Of a stretch of 64,000 nucleotides of DNA, positions 27,924 through 37,454 are shown piece after piece. The stretch lies in the NCBI GenBank assembly GCA_963830715.1, contig CAWHNS010000007.1, forward strand, positions 276,395 to 340,394, written 5' to 3'. The first letter of the stretch is position 1; each line of letters opens with the position of its first letter. The position numbers and the translations under genes were made by a program. This DNA is from CAVVMA01 sp963830715 (GTDB lineage Bacteria > Desulfobacterota > Binatia > Binatales > Binataceae). Under the pieces are notes generated by a model. The model was not told where the DNA came from and made no database searches. It saw nothing but the letters and a program-made list of their open reading frames with translations.

Positions 27924-28214
27924 ATGCGGATCAGATCGAGGGCCGGCAACTTCAACATGACGATCGACGACGTCACGGTTGAAGAGGGCGAGCTGGTGAT
28001 GACCGGAAAGATGGGCGTGTGGTCGGCCAAGACCATGCTCAGCGTGCAGGAACTCCAGGAGATGCTGCAGTCGATGAAGGTAAGCGGCAAGGTGGTCGAT
28101 TTCCTGGCGCTGTTCGCCTTCCGATACGTTGTGAGTCTGGTCGAGCAGGATCGCGCGCGGCAGGCCGCGCTTGCGAATCAGACCGCACCGGTGCTGGAAT
28201 CAAAGCGTCAGTGA
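27924..28214 (+). CDS. Small conserved hypothetical protein of the redox cluster
   Basis: 96 residues between fixX and the long nitroreductase-like gene, with spacings of 26 and 33 bp, so it is part of the same transcript. The N-terminal half is beta-rich (IRSRAGNFNMTIDDVTVEEGELVMTGKMG), and the C-terminal half is helical (ELQEMLQSMKVSGKVVDFLALFAF). There are no metal or cofactor motifs. I do not recognise the family; a small accessory or chaperone subunit of the neighbouring redox enzyme is a guess. Confidence 0.6.
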   Translation: MRIRSRAGNFNMTIDDVTVEEGELVMTGKMGVWSAKTMLSVQELQEMLQSMKVSGKVVDFLALFAFRYVVSLVEQDRARQAALANQTAPVLESKRQ

Positions 28215-28247
28215 CCCGGCAAGGGCGGGCGCAGGGAGAATACGACG

Positions 28248-29604
28248 ATGGCCGATGAAACAATCAAGCTGTCCGAACTCGAAGAGGTGGACGAAGCCTG
28301 GAGCTTTCCGCTGCTCGAAGCGATCTTCAACCGCCGATCGCGACGCTTCGGCCTCGGGATGGAGATCAAGGAGGGGCCGAACAAGCACAAGTCGGCGCAT
28401 CCGCCGATGCCGCTGGACGAAGCTCGAGGAGGCGCTGCTGCTGGGCGCCGCCACCGGCATCTCGGGCATCAACCTGTCCGACATGCCCCATACGCCGCGC
28501 CCCGAGAAGGCCGACCAGCTCGCGACCTGGGACGGCATGTGCAACACGATGGTCGAGCACGTCGGGCGGACGTGGGCCAGCCCCTGCGGCAATCACGGCA
28601 CCGAGCTGTTCTACACCAACGACGACGGCGTCTACATGCTCAAGCTGCGCGAGGCGCAACCGGTCAAGCTGCAGGAGTTCGCCAGCAAGAGCGATCGCGA
28701 CAAGCTTATCGAGTTCGTGCGCCAGAACCGCGTCAAGCTCTCCGACGGGCGTCTCGATCTGCCGCGCAACACCGGCGCGATCATGTCTTTCAACCTGTGG
28801 AACGTGAACATGCCCGGCACCACCATGTTCATGCCGGTGACGGACATGACCGAGGAGATGATCAACGCGATCATGCTCAACGCCGACCTGGGCGCCTATC
28901 TCGCCGACGATCGCAACGGGATGCGGCCGTGCATGGACGAAAAGTGGATCAAGGAGGGATGGGTCGACAATCCGGTGCCGATCAGCATGTTCGAAACGAT
29001 GATCCTCTCCAACGTCGGCGCGGAGGCGGCGTTTATCGGGCACAATCTCGTGCTGGCCCAGCAGGCGATGGGACTCGGCGGATGGATGTTCGGCGGGGTC
29101 ACCAGCTTCGTCACGCTGGGCGGCACGCCGATGGCGCGCGGGCTCGGATTCCGGTTCGAATCGAACCCGAAGAATCCGGCGGCGTTCCCGTCGCCGCTCG
29201 GAATCGACGGCAGCTTCGAGAGCTTCCGTCCCCCGTACTTCAAGAACATGGACGCCGCGGTCGACGCGGTGGTGGACAAGAAGTTCGGCCCCAACGGCAC
29301 CTTCAACGCGTTCAGCAAGAAGCCGGTGCCGTACAAGAATCGCGCGGATTTCCTGCGCCAGGTGCCGCGCACGCCGGAGAAGACCATCCAGATTTGCAAG
29401 GAGACCTGCCGCTACATCTGGGAGAACTACGGGACCTTCCCGGCGCTCGTGCCTCCGATGGTGCTGTATCTCTACATCCAGGCGCAGCACCTCGAGCTGG
29501 AGTTCTACGACAAGCACTACCAGGCCGGCGCATACCTGAAGACCCACAAGGAGCACATGAGCAAGTGGCATCGGAAGGCCGGCGCGATGAAGAAGGTGGC
29601 GTGA
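28248..29604 (+). CDS. Long nitroreductase-like flavoprotein, frameshifted in this sequence
   Basis: About 452 residues, twice the usual nitroreductase length. The N-terminus LLEAIFNRRSRRFGLG followed by LDEALEEALLLGAATGISG resembles the FMN-binding start of nitroreductases, and VGAEAAFIGHNLVLAQQAMGLGGWMFGG resembles their late flavin-covering helix. The large inserts (PRNTGAIMSFNLWNVNMPGTTMF and others) are not familiar. The frame breaks at 28421-28424 (AGCT); restoring AGCGCT gives PLDEALEEALLLG. It follows fixX and a small gene and precedes the CoA transferase genes. This suggests a flavin-dependent reductase or dehydrogenase of a CoA-bound substrate coupled to FixX-FixC. The exact chemistry is unknown. 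Confidence 0.7.
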
Positions 29605-29625
29605 TACCTCACGCGAGGCTGGTTA

Positions 29626-29644
29626 CCTTCCCCTAAGGGGAAGG
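29626..29644. repeat. Perfect palindrome upstream of the CoA transferase genes
   Basis: CCTTCCCCT-A-AGGGGAAGG, a 9-bp perfect stem, directly followed by AGGTCAGGGGGTCAGG. Probably a member of the same dispersed repeat family as at 27430. It lies between the nitroreductase-like stop (29604) and the CoA transferase start (29682). Confidence 0.6.
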
Positions 29645-29681
29645 AGGTCAGGGGGTCAGGTTCTTTAGCGAATTGACCGCG

Positions 29682-30654
29682 ATGCGCATCCTCGAAGAAG
29701 GCAAGGGCGAATATCTCAAGGTAGACCCCGACGGCTATCGCGCTTTCGTGCGCGATCACAAGCCGCATCAGATGGTCTCCAAGCTGATGACCGAGAAGGA
29801 CGCGATCGAGCGCCTGGTCCGCGACGGCGACTATCTCGCCTACGATTGCAATTACTTCCAGCGCGGGCCGTCGTCGCTGATTCGCGAGATCATCCGGCAG
29901 GGCAAGAAGCGCCTGTGGCTGTGCGGCAAGTTCACTTACGTCGCGTGCGCGCTGCTGGTCGAAGCCGGATGCGCCGATCGGATCGATATCGGGTTCATCG
30001 GTTTCGGTCCGTGGATCGCGCGCGCGGTGCGCGAAAAGAAGTGCACCATCTACGAGTACTCCAACGCGATCATGACGCTGCGGCTCAAGGCGGGCGCGAT
30101 GGGCGTGCCGTTTCTGCCGACGCGCAGCTTCGGCGGCACCGACGGCTTCGAGCACTCGGGATGCAAGGTCGCCGAGGATCCCTACACCGAGACAGCCGGT
30201 CGTGCTGGTGCCGGCGCTCAATCCCGACGTCTCAGTGATCCACGTCCATCAGTCCGATGAATACGGCAACGCGCGCGTGTTCGGCACCGGCATCGCGCAT
30301 CAGGAGTGCGCGCTGTCCTCGCGCCGCGTGATCCTGTCGGCGGAGGAGATCGTCTCGACCGACGAGATCCGCCGCGATCCGGCGCGCACCTCGATCCCGC
30401 ACTTCGCGGTCGACGCGGTCGTGCACGCGCCGTTCGGCGCGTATCCGGGAATCGTGCAGGGCTATTACGCGTCCGATCCGGCGGGAGTGATCGAGGCGAT
30501 GGGCGCGATGTTCCGCGGCGACTTCCGCGATTATCTGAAGAGGCACGTCTACTCGATCGGTTCGCACGACGAATACCTCGAGAAAGTGGTCGGAATGAAG
30601 AAGCTCGCAGAGTTGCGCCGCCGCGAGACTATCCGGGAGGGCTACGGCCCATGA
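29682..30654 (+). CDS. Family I CoA transferase, subunit A, frameshifted in this sequence
   Basis: About 324 residues. It resembles glutaconate CoA-transferase GctA and the steroid-ring hydrolase subunit IpdA: KLMTEKDAIERLVRDGDYLAYDCNY, then FGGTDGFEHSG, and after the break PALNPDVSVIHVHQSDEYGNARVFGTG and the C-terminal PFGAYPGIVQGYYASDP. The junction at 30194-30197 (AGCC) is repaired as AGCGCC, giving TETAPVVLVPAL. ATG 29682 is preferred to TTG 29673. The stop overlaps the B-subunit start (ATGA). Such pairs move CoA between carboxylates or, in the IpdAB branch, open a ring by retro-Claisen chemistry. The catalytic glutamate of true transferases is normally in subunit B. Confidence 0.85.
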
Positions 30655-31493
30655 GCACGCCGGCCGCCAATTTCAACGAGCGCGAGTTCGTGATCTGCCA
30701 GATCGCCCGCCTGGTCGAGGACAAGTACGTCTACTGGGTCGGCGGCGGCGGCGAGCCGCTGAGCTCGGTGCTGCTGGCCAAGCGCACCACGGCGCCCAAC
30801 CTCCAGTATCTGACCGAGGACGGCGTGGTCGGTCCCGAGGCGCTGGTTCCGTTCGACCCGCTGATGACGATGATCAGCTCGCGCGCCAACTATCGCGCGC
30901 TCCAGTGGGGAACGATGAACTACGCCGGCCGACCTCGCCCATCTCGGCTACGTCGATTACGGAATCCTGAACACGCTCCAGGTCGATCGCTACGGCAATA
31001 TCAACTCGACCGTGGTCGGCAAATACGAGGGCGGCGAGGGACGACGCTTCGGCGGGCCCGGCGGCGCCGACAGTATCGCGGCGCTGGCCTGGCGCACGAT
31101 CCTGGTGACCGATCAGCAGAAGCGCAAGTTCGTCGATCGGGTCGATTTCATCTCGTCGCCCGGATTCCTCGACGGGCCCGGATCGCGCGAAAAGCACGGC
31201 TTGCCTCCCGGCTACCGGGCCGTGGCGGGTTTACACTCCATGGGCGATGTATGGCTATGGCGCAGGACTGCCAGCTGATGCTGCAAGGGATCGCGCCGTT
31301 CGTGACGCTCGATCAGGTGCTGGCTGAGATGAGCTTCAAACCAGCGATGGCGCCCAGGCTCGAAATACTTGAAGTTCCGACGGAAGAGGAGTTGATGATC
31401 CTGCGCACGCAGATCGATGTCGGAGGTCAGGTCACCGATCGCGGCCGATGGATCGAGCTGAAGGACGGGAAGTACCGGTTCGCGGAGTCTTAG
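30652..31493 (+). CDS. Family I CoA transferase, subunit B, with three frameshifts in this sequence
   Basis: About 282 residues in four pieces. Start: NEREFVICQIARLVEDKYVYWVGGGGEP. After 30927-30930 (GGCC, repaired GGCGCC): ADLAHLGYVDYGILNTLQVDRYGNINSTVVG. After 31210-31213 (GGCT, repaired GGCGCT): TGPWRVYTPWAMYGYGA. After 31259-31264 (GGCGCA, repaired GGCGCGCA): DCQLMLQGIAPFVTLDQVLAEMSF to the stop at 31493. The pieces join into a normal GctB/IpdB-like subunit. Whether it is a transferase or an IpdB-like hydrolase depends on the active-site glutamate, which I cannot assign safely. This is the last gene of the cluster that starts at 24907. Confidence 0.82.
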
Positions 31494-31681
31494 GAATGGT
31501 CGGAGCGACCCAAAAGGGTTCTCGCAACAAATGAGACCCTACTCCTGCTAAACCGGCCGCCCCGACCATCTGTTAAGACGACCCGGCCGATTGGGGTATT
31601 CATCGACCGACCGGTTCCTGAAGCAGGCACACGTCCCGCCGGTCGCACTTCGGACGAAATGCCGACCCTTTCCGCGCGCGA
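31494..31681. other. Convergent intergenic region with a long-arm inverted repeat
   Basis: 188 bp between the convergent CoA-transferase B and thiolase stops. ATGGTCGG near 31496 and CCGACCAT near 31563 form an 8-bp inverted repeat about 60 bp apart. No gene is apparent. Confidence 0.35.
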
Positions 31682-32929
31682 TCAGATGCCGAGAATATGA
31701 ATCGACATAGCGGCGGCTTCGTTGCGGACCATCCCGCCGCCGTTCTCGGTCAGTCCGATTTTCGGACTCGAGGTCTGCCGCTTTTCGGCTTCGCCGCGCA
31801 GTTGCCAGAAAATTTCGCATATCTGCGCGACGCCGGTCGCTCCCACCGGATGGCCCTTCGCGAGCAGGCCGCCTGACGGGTTGACCGGGATTCGCCCGGT
31901 AATCTCGGTCACGCCCTCGTCGATCATCCTGCCGCCTTCACCCGGCTTGCAGAGCCCCAGTTCCTCGTAGGTCATCAGCTCGGCGGGCGCGGAAGCGTCG
32001 TGCAGCTCGATCACGCCGATGTCGCGTGGACCGATTCCGGCCTTTTCATAAGCCTGATTGGCGACCCGAGTCACCACGCCGGGCTCGTCCGGACCGTGAT
32101 CGCTCCCCGACGACAGGACCGACGCCATCACCTTGACCGGCTTGCCCGTGTAGCGCGGCGCCAGCGACGAGGCGCAGAGGATCGTGGCGGCGGCGCCGTC
32201 GCCGATCGGCGAGCACATCAGCCGCGTCAGCGGCTCGGCCACCACCGGCGAATTCAGGATATCCTCCAAAGTGTAGACTTCCTGGTACTGCGCGTGAGGA
32301 TTGAGGCTGCCGTTGCGATGGTTCTTGACCGCGATCCGCGCGAACTGCTCCTTGGTCGTGCCGTACTTCCTCATATGGGCGCGCGCGCCGGCGGCATAGA
32401 AGTCCATGAACATCGATCGCGACTCGCCCGCGCCGCCCGCTTTGGGCGTCTCGCCGCGCGCCGCGCGCTCGGCCTTGAGCTTCTCCTGCTCTGCGTTCAT
32501 CTGCGCGATCATCTGCTGCATCAATTCGACGTCGACCGCCGAGCCGATCGCGGCGAAGGATTTCCGCTTGTCGGCGTGGTAGAGCTTCTCCATCCCTAGC
32601 GCGAGCACGATGTCATACATGCCCGATGCGACGTAGAGCCACGCGAGATGAAACGCGGTCGCGGAGCTGGCGCAGGCGTTTTCGCAGTTGATAATCGGAA
32701 TCCCGCCGATTCCCATCTCGCGCAGCACGACCTGGCCGCGGATGCACTCCTGCCCCGTGATCAGACCCTCCATCGCATTGCCGACCACCGCCGCCTCGAC
32801 CTGGCGCGATTCGACCCCGGCGCCGGCGAGCGCGTGGTTGACGGCATCGCGGGCCAGGACCTTCATGCTGGTGTCGAGGTACTTGCCGAACTTGACCATC
32901 CCGGCGCCGATTACCGATACGTCTCGCAT
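31682..32929 (-). CDS. SCP2-type thiolase (acetyl-CoA acetyltransferase family)
   Basis: 415 residues. The nucleophilic cysteine is in NCENACASSATAFHLAW. The second active-site segment with the catalytic histidine is NPSGGLLAKGHPVGATG, and the glycine-rich C-terminus is GLTENGGGMVRNEAAAMSIHILG. The length and the region MFMDFYAAGARAHMRKYG place it among the SCPx/sterol-carrier thiolases that cleave branched or steroid side-chain 3-keto-acyl-CoAs. The third cysteine of classical thiolases is replaced by a glycine-rich turn, as is usual in this group. It converges with the CoA transferase operon and is likely part of the same catabolic capacity. Confidence 0.9.
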   Translation of the reverse strand: MRDVSVIGAGMVKFGKYLDTSMKVLARDAVNHALAGAGVESRQVEAAVVGNAMEGLITGQECIRGQVVLREMGIGGIPIINCENACASSATAFHLAWLYVASGMYDIVLALGMEKLYHADKRKSFAAIGSAVDVELMQQMIAQMNAEQEKLKAERAARGETPKAGGAGESRSMFMDFYAAGARAHMRKYGTTKEQFARIAVKNHRNGSLNPHAQYQEVYTLEDILNSPVVAEPLTRLMCSPIGDGAAATILCASSLAPRYTGKPVKVMASVLSSGSDHGPDEPGVVTRVANQAYEKAGIGPRDIGVIELHDASAPAELMTYEELGLCKPGEGGRMIDEGVTEITGRIPVNPSGGLLAKGHPVGATGVAQICEIFWQLRGEAEKRQTSSPKIGLTENGGGMVRNEAAAMSIHILGI

Positions 32930-33097
32930 CGTGGGCTCTCCTGTCGGATTGAAATGGCGGCGGCCGATGCCGCTCAGTGCAACGATAACCCGCGCTGGTC
33001 GCGACTGGCAAGTTGCGGCGCCGGTGGTGCTTCAATCGGTGGGGCAGGTATATTTGAGCGATCGCGAAAGACGGAGCCTCCAAGGTCGAGAGTCCAC

Positions 33098-34744
33098 TTG
33101 CAGAGCGATGATGCCGCGCGGCGTGGCGGCACGGGCGAGCAGCGCGCGTCCGGAGCTTCCGCCTCGGCCGGCGGGCCGAGTCTGGCCAGCCTGGTCGCGG
33201 CCGGCATCCTGCTAAGCCGCATCGCCGGGCTCGTCCGCGAGAGCGTCTTCGCGCATTATCTCGGCAACTCCGATGCGGCCGACGCGTTCAAGGCCGGCTT
33301 CCGGATTCCGAACATCCTTCAGAATCTGTTCGGCGAGGGCGTGTTGTCGGCTTCGTTCATTCCGGTCTACAGCAAGCTGCTGAGCGAGGGCGACGAGGAG
33401 ACCGCCGGGCTGGTCGCGTGGGCGGTCGGCGCGATCCTCGCGCTGGTGACCTCGATTCTGGTCGTGCTCGGCGTGATCGCCGCGCCGTACTTGATCGAAG
33501 TGATCGCGCCGGGGTTTCATGGCGACAAACGCGAACTGACTATCGCGCTGGTGCGGATTCTCTTCCCCGGCGCGGGCTTGCTGGTGATGTCGGCGTGGTG
33601 CCTGGGCGTCCTCAACAGCCATCACCGGTTCTTCGCGTCCTATTCGGCGCCGGTGGCGTGGAACCTGGCGATAATCGCGGCGCTGATGATCTACGGGCCG
33701 CGCCGGTCACAGGCGCAAATCGCGATCGATGTCGCCTGGGGATCGGTGGTCGGCGCGGCGCTGCAAATCGTGGTGCAGATACCGCAAATGATCGGCCTGA
33801 TGAGCCGACTGCGCCTCGAGTTCGAACGTATCGCGTCGTCGCTCAGGGCGGTCTTCAATAACTTCGTGCCGGTCGTGACCGGGCGAGGCGTGGTCCAGCT
33901 CAGCAGCTACGTGGACAATCTGCTCGCGAGCCTGCTCCCGACCGGCGCCGTCGCGGCGCTCAACTACGCGCAGATACTCTACATCCTGCCGGTCAGCCTG
34001 TTCGGGATGTCGGTCGCGGCGGCGGAGCTGCCCGGCATGTCGCGAGCGACCGGAAGCTCCGAGCAAATCGCGGCCGCGCTGCGGTCGCGGCTCAACGCGG
34101 GATTGCGCCAAATCTCGTTCCTGGTGGTCCCATCGGCGGCGGCATTCCTGTTCCTCGGCGATGTAGTCTCGGCAGCGATTTTCCAATCCGGCCGGTTCAC
34201 GCATAGCGACGCGCTGTATGTATGGGCCGTGCTGGCGGGGTCGGCGGTGGGCTTGCTGGCGGTCACGATGGGGCGGCTTTACAGCTCGGCATTCTACGCG
34301 CTGTGGGACACGCGCACGCCGCTCAAGTTCGCGATCATCAGAGTGACGCTGACGCTCATCCTCGGCTATCTTTGCGCGATTCCGCTTCCGCCGATGCTCG
34401 GGATTGCGCAGCGATGGGGTGTGGCGGGCCTGACGGTATCGGCGGGCGTCGCGGGATGGGTGGAATTTGCGATGCTGCGGCGGTCGCTGAATCGGCGCAT
34501 CGGGGAGACCGGGCTCAGTCGCGCCTACGTGATGCAACTCTGGTCGATGGCGCTCGCGGGTTCGGCGGCGGCATTTGTGGTCAAGCTGGGCCTGATTGGC
34601 GCCGGGCCGCGCGTGATGGCGCTTGCGGTCCTTCCGGTCTATGGCGGAATCTATCTCGGACTCGCGTATGCGCTCGGAGTGCCCGAGCTGACGCGGGTCG
34701 CGAGCCGGGTAAGATCAAGCCTCGGCTGGCGCCGCGATGCGTGA
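33098..34744 (+). CDS. murJ: Lipid II flippase MurJ
   Basis: About 548 residues and 12-14 membrane segments. The N-terminal signature SLVAAGILLSRIAGLVRESVFAHYLGNSDAADAFKAGFRIPNILQNLFGEGVLSASFIPVYSKLL is diagnostic for MurJ/MviN (MOP superfamily), the flippase that moves the peptidoglycan precursor across the inner membrane. No ATG fits the start: TTG 33098, preceded by AAGGTCGAGAG, is the best available, and it places about 25 residues before the first helix. It converges with hldE. The reading frame is intact. Confidence 0.9.
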   Translation: MQSDDAARRGGTGEQRASGASASAGGPSLASLVAAGILLSRIAGLVRESVFAHYLGNSDAADAFKAGFRIPNILQNLFGEGVLSASFIPVYSKLLSEGDEETAGLVAWAVGAILALVTSILVVLGVIAAPYLIEVIAPGFHGDKRELTIALVRILFPGAGLLVMSAWCLGVLNSHHRFFASYSAPVAWNLAIIAALMIYGPRRSQAQIAIDVAWGSVVGAALQIVVQIPQMIGLMSRLRLEFERIASSLRAVFNNFVPVVTGRGVVQLSSYVDNLLASLLPTGAVAALNYAQILYILPVSLFGMSVAAAELPGMSRATGSSEQIAAALRSRLNAGLRQISFLVVPSAAAFLFLGDVVSAAIFQSGRFTHSDALYVWAVLAGSAVGLLAVTMGRLYSSAFYALWDTRTPLKFAIIRVTLTLILGYLCAIPLPPMLGIAQRWGVAGLTVSAGVAGWVEFAMLRRSLNRRIGETGLSRAYVMQLWSMALAGSAAAFVVKLGLIGAGPRVMALAVLPVYGGIYLGLAYALGVPELTRVASRVRSSLGWRRDA

Positions 34745-34798
34745 ACCTTGAAGTAGTCTCGCGCCGGACGATCGAGCTCATGCAATGCGCTCTCGAAC

Positions 34799-36350
34799 TC
34801 AGCCGGATGCCCGATCGATTGTCTTTCGCGGATTCGTAGCTGCGCTCAGGCGCGAGATCGTGACCGACGTGCTGCGGCCGTCGAGCATCGGCGCCAACAC
34901 CACTCTTCCGCCGTATGATTCCACGAACTCGCCGCCGTCGACCGTTTTGCCGCGCCAGTCTTCGCCCTTGACCAGCACGTCGGGTCTGACCGCGCGCACG
35001 ATTCGCTCCGCGCGCGTGTCGTCGAAGACCGCGACGTAATTGACGGCTTCGAGCGCGGCGAGAATCCGGGCCCGCTGGCGGCCGGATAAACCGGACGGCT
35101 CCCGCCCTTCAACGCCCGCACGCTGCGATCGCTGTTCAGGCCGACCACCAGCACGTCGCCGTGGCTGCGGGCGAAGCTCAGGAGCTGGACATGCCCCGCG
35201 TGGAGCAAGTCGAAGCATCCGTTGGTGAAGACGATCCTGCGGCCCTCGCGCCGCTCGCGATCGAGCGCGGGACCGAGTTCCTCGATCGAGACGATCTTGC
35301 TGCCGTGGCGATCCTGCTCCTGCCCGAGCGCGCGCGCCAGATCGTCCCGGCTGATCACCTCGGCGCCATGCCGGCTCACTTCGATTCCGGCCGCCAGGTT
35401 CGCCATCGCCGCCGCCGCCTCGAAGCTCAGCCCCGCAATCGCGAACAGCCCGAAGACCGTGAGCACGATGTCGCCGGCGCCGGTCACGTCGTAAACCTCG
35501 CGCGGCGCGGTCGGCAGGTAAACGCCGGCGCCGTGCCGCGCCGCGAGGTACATGCCGTCGCGATCCAGGGTTATCAGGCAGGCTTGCAGGTCGAGCTTAC
35601 GCACCATCGACTCCGCCGCTTCGCGCCAGGCATCGCGATCCGTCAGGCGGATTCCGGTGGCCAGTTCGCTCTCGTAGCGATTCGGCGTTATCGCGGTAGC
35701 GCCCCGGTATATCGAGAAATCCTCGGTCATGCGCGGATCGATCACGATCGGAATTTTGCGCGCGCGCGACCCTTCGATCAGATCGCCGAGCAGCGCCGGC
35801 GTCAGCAGGCCCTTGTTGATGTCCGAGACCAGCACGCCGTCGGCGCGCTTGAGTCCTGTTTGAGACAATTGCGGAACGCCCTTTCCAGCGCGGGTTTGAG
35901 CGGTCGCGGGTCCTCGTCGTCCACGCGCAGCAACTGCTGCGTCGCCCGAGAGGCGGATTGAACCGAGCCGAGCATCCGCTCCTTCACGATCGTCGGGCGA
36001 TCGGAATCGGTCAGGACCGAGCGCGTATCGATTCCCAGGTCGCGGAACATCTCGACCAGCAGCGAACCGCTGCGATCGAGGCCAACCACGCTCAGCGCGC
36101 TGACCGTGGCGCCCAGCGCGCGGAGATTCGCCATCACGAAGCCCGCGTTGCCTGGCTTCTCCTCGCGCCGATGAACCTGAAGCACGGGAATCGGGGCTTC
36201 CGGCGAAATCCGCGAGACCTCGCCCCACAGATAGCGGTCGAGGATTACCTCGCCGGCAATGAGCACCCGCAGCGGCTTGAGCGCCGGAAGCCCCGTCGCC
36301 GCGGCGTGGTTCTTGCGGTTGCGCGTCGATCGACGCAGGCCGGGCTTCAT
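34799..36350 (-). CDS. hldE: Bifunctional heptose-7-phosphate kinase / heptose-1-phosphate adenylyltransferase, frameshifted in this sequence
   Basis: About 515 residues across the breaks; makes ADP-heptose for lipopolysaccharide. The N-terminal PfkB-like kinase domain has LIAGEVILDRYLWGEVSRISPEAPIPVL and the late VTGAGDIVLTVFGL. The C-terminal nucleotidyltransferase has FTNGCFDLLHAGHVQLL (HxGH motif) and VVGLNSDRSVRALKG. A first break near 35865 (CAGGACTC) needs one base, and a second near 35080-35083 (GGCC) is explained by GGCGCGCC reduced to GGCC. After this the end ILAALEAVNYVAVFDD ... VLVKGEDWRGKTVDG follows to 34799. Its presence implies an outer membrane with heptose-containing LPS. 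It converges with murJ. Confidence 0.88.
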
Positions 36351-36371
36351 GATCGCGATGATATGCGATCG

Positions 36372-36809
36372 TCAGTCTGCGGTCACGATTTCGCACTCGA
36401 GTCGAATCGGCGTCGCGAGCGAGGCGGCAATCAGGCACGCTTTCTCGCTCTTCTCCAGCACGCGGCGCGCGCGGTCGAGGTCGGCGCCCGCCGGCACTGT
36501 GAGTCGCGGGCGAAGTACGATCCCGGTGAAGCGCGTCACGCCTTCCTTGCGATCGACTGTTCCTTCGCCGGAAAGCTCGAGCGCGGTGAACGGGACCTTC
36601 GACGCGTTCGCGACCGAGCGCAGCGTCAACAGAAAGCATGACTCGACCGCGGCGAGCAGCAGATGCTCCGGACTCCACGCATCGCCGGGGCCGTCGAAAT
36701 CGCGCGGCGCCGCGATGCGCATCTCGGGAGGCCCGTCCGCGCGCACGGTCGCATAGCCGGCCGGGCCGCCGCTGATTCGGACCTCGTAGATGTGCGGCAG
36801 TGGCTTCAT
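36372..36809 (-). CDS. OsmC-family peroxiredoxin-like protein
   Basis: 145 residues with both OsmC catalytic cysteines: AVESCFLLTLRSVANA and SEKACLIAASL. The fold start ISGGPAGYATVRADGPPEMRIAAPRDFDGPGDAWSPEHLLLAA is typical of the OsmC/YhfA family, which reduces organic hydroperoxides in the cytoplasm. ATG 36809 overlaps the upstream VOC stop (ATGA), so the two are translated together. It ends 21 bp before hldE on the same strand. Confidence 0.88.
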   Translation of the reverse strand: MKPLPHIYEVRISGGPAGYATVRADGPPEMRIAAPRDFDGPGDAWSPEHLLLAAVESCFLLTLRSVANASKVPFTALELSGEGTVDRKEGVTRFTGIVLRPRLTVPAGADLDRARRVLEKSEKACLIAASLATPIRLECEIVTAD

Positions 36810-37324
36810 GGATTTCCTCCTGAGTCGGACTTCCTCGCGCGCAGCTTCTGCATCGGATTCACGAAGTCCTTGAGCTGATCCCACAACCGCCGGACTTCGC
36901 GCCGGTGTTCGAGATGGTTCACGATCTCAAAACGGATTCCGTCCGGGTCCGCGAAGAATGTCGCATAGTAATCCGGCTTATATTGGGGATACAGCAGCGG
37001 ATGCGTGACGTCGATTCCGAGTTCCGTAAGCCCGCGCGCCGCCGCGTCGACAGCCTCGCGATCGGCGACGCGAAGGCAAATGTGATGCAGCCCCGGCGCA
37101 TAGGGATCGTGCGCCGGCTTGGCTGGACGCGCCGGACGCAGCGTTAGCTGCAGATCGCGATTGTAGTAGTGGACGTGCGGCTCGCCGTCGATCGGATCGG
37201 TCCCTTTGCGAAAGTCCAGCAATCGCATCACGCGGTCGTAGAATTTCTCGGACCGCCGCAGGTCCGACACCGTGATGTAAATGTGATCGATTCCGATGAC
37301 CTGAACAGGCGCCGGCTTCGCCAT
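36806..37324 (-). CDS. VOC-superfamily protein (glyoxalase/dioxygenase fold)
   Basis: About 172 residues. A metal-binding beta-alpha-beta-beta-beta unit begins VIGIDHIYITVSDLRRSEKFYDRVM (first His ligand), with a second ligand in GLHHICLRVAD and a likely Glu in FADPDGIRFEIVNHLE. The spacing matches single-domain lyase-like VOC proteins. A C-terminal helix of about 35 residues (EHRREVRRLWDQLKDFV) is added. Substrate unknown; coupling to an OsmC peroxidase suggests detoxification. The start is taken at the second Met (37324). Confidence 0.8.
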   Translation of the reverse strand: MAKPAPVQVIGIDHIYITVSDLRRSEKFYDRVMRLLDFRKGTDPIDGEPHVHYYNRDLQLTLRPARPAKPAHDPYAPGLHHICLRVADREAVDAAARGLTELGIDVTHPLLYPQYKPDYYATFFADPDGIRFEIVNHLEHRREVRRLWDQLKDFVNPMQKLRARKSDSGGNP

Positions 37325-37454
37325 CTGCTTCACCGAAACATTTCGTCTTGCTCTGACCTGGTGCCTTTGTGGTCAGTCTCACCTTTCAGGATGCCAGAGG
37401 AGGAAGGGTCTCGCATACGCCCGTGCTATGCTCGCCGCGGAGTGAGCCGCATCG

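Noticed and set aside
30652..31493. Programmed ribosomal frameshifting in the CoA transferase B gene
   Set aside because: Three shifts in one gene, each at a collapsed GCGC and without slippery heptamers, fit sequence error rather than programmed recoding.
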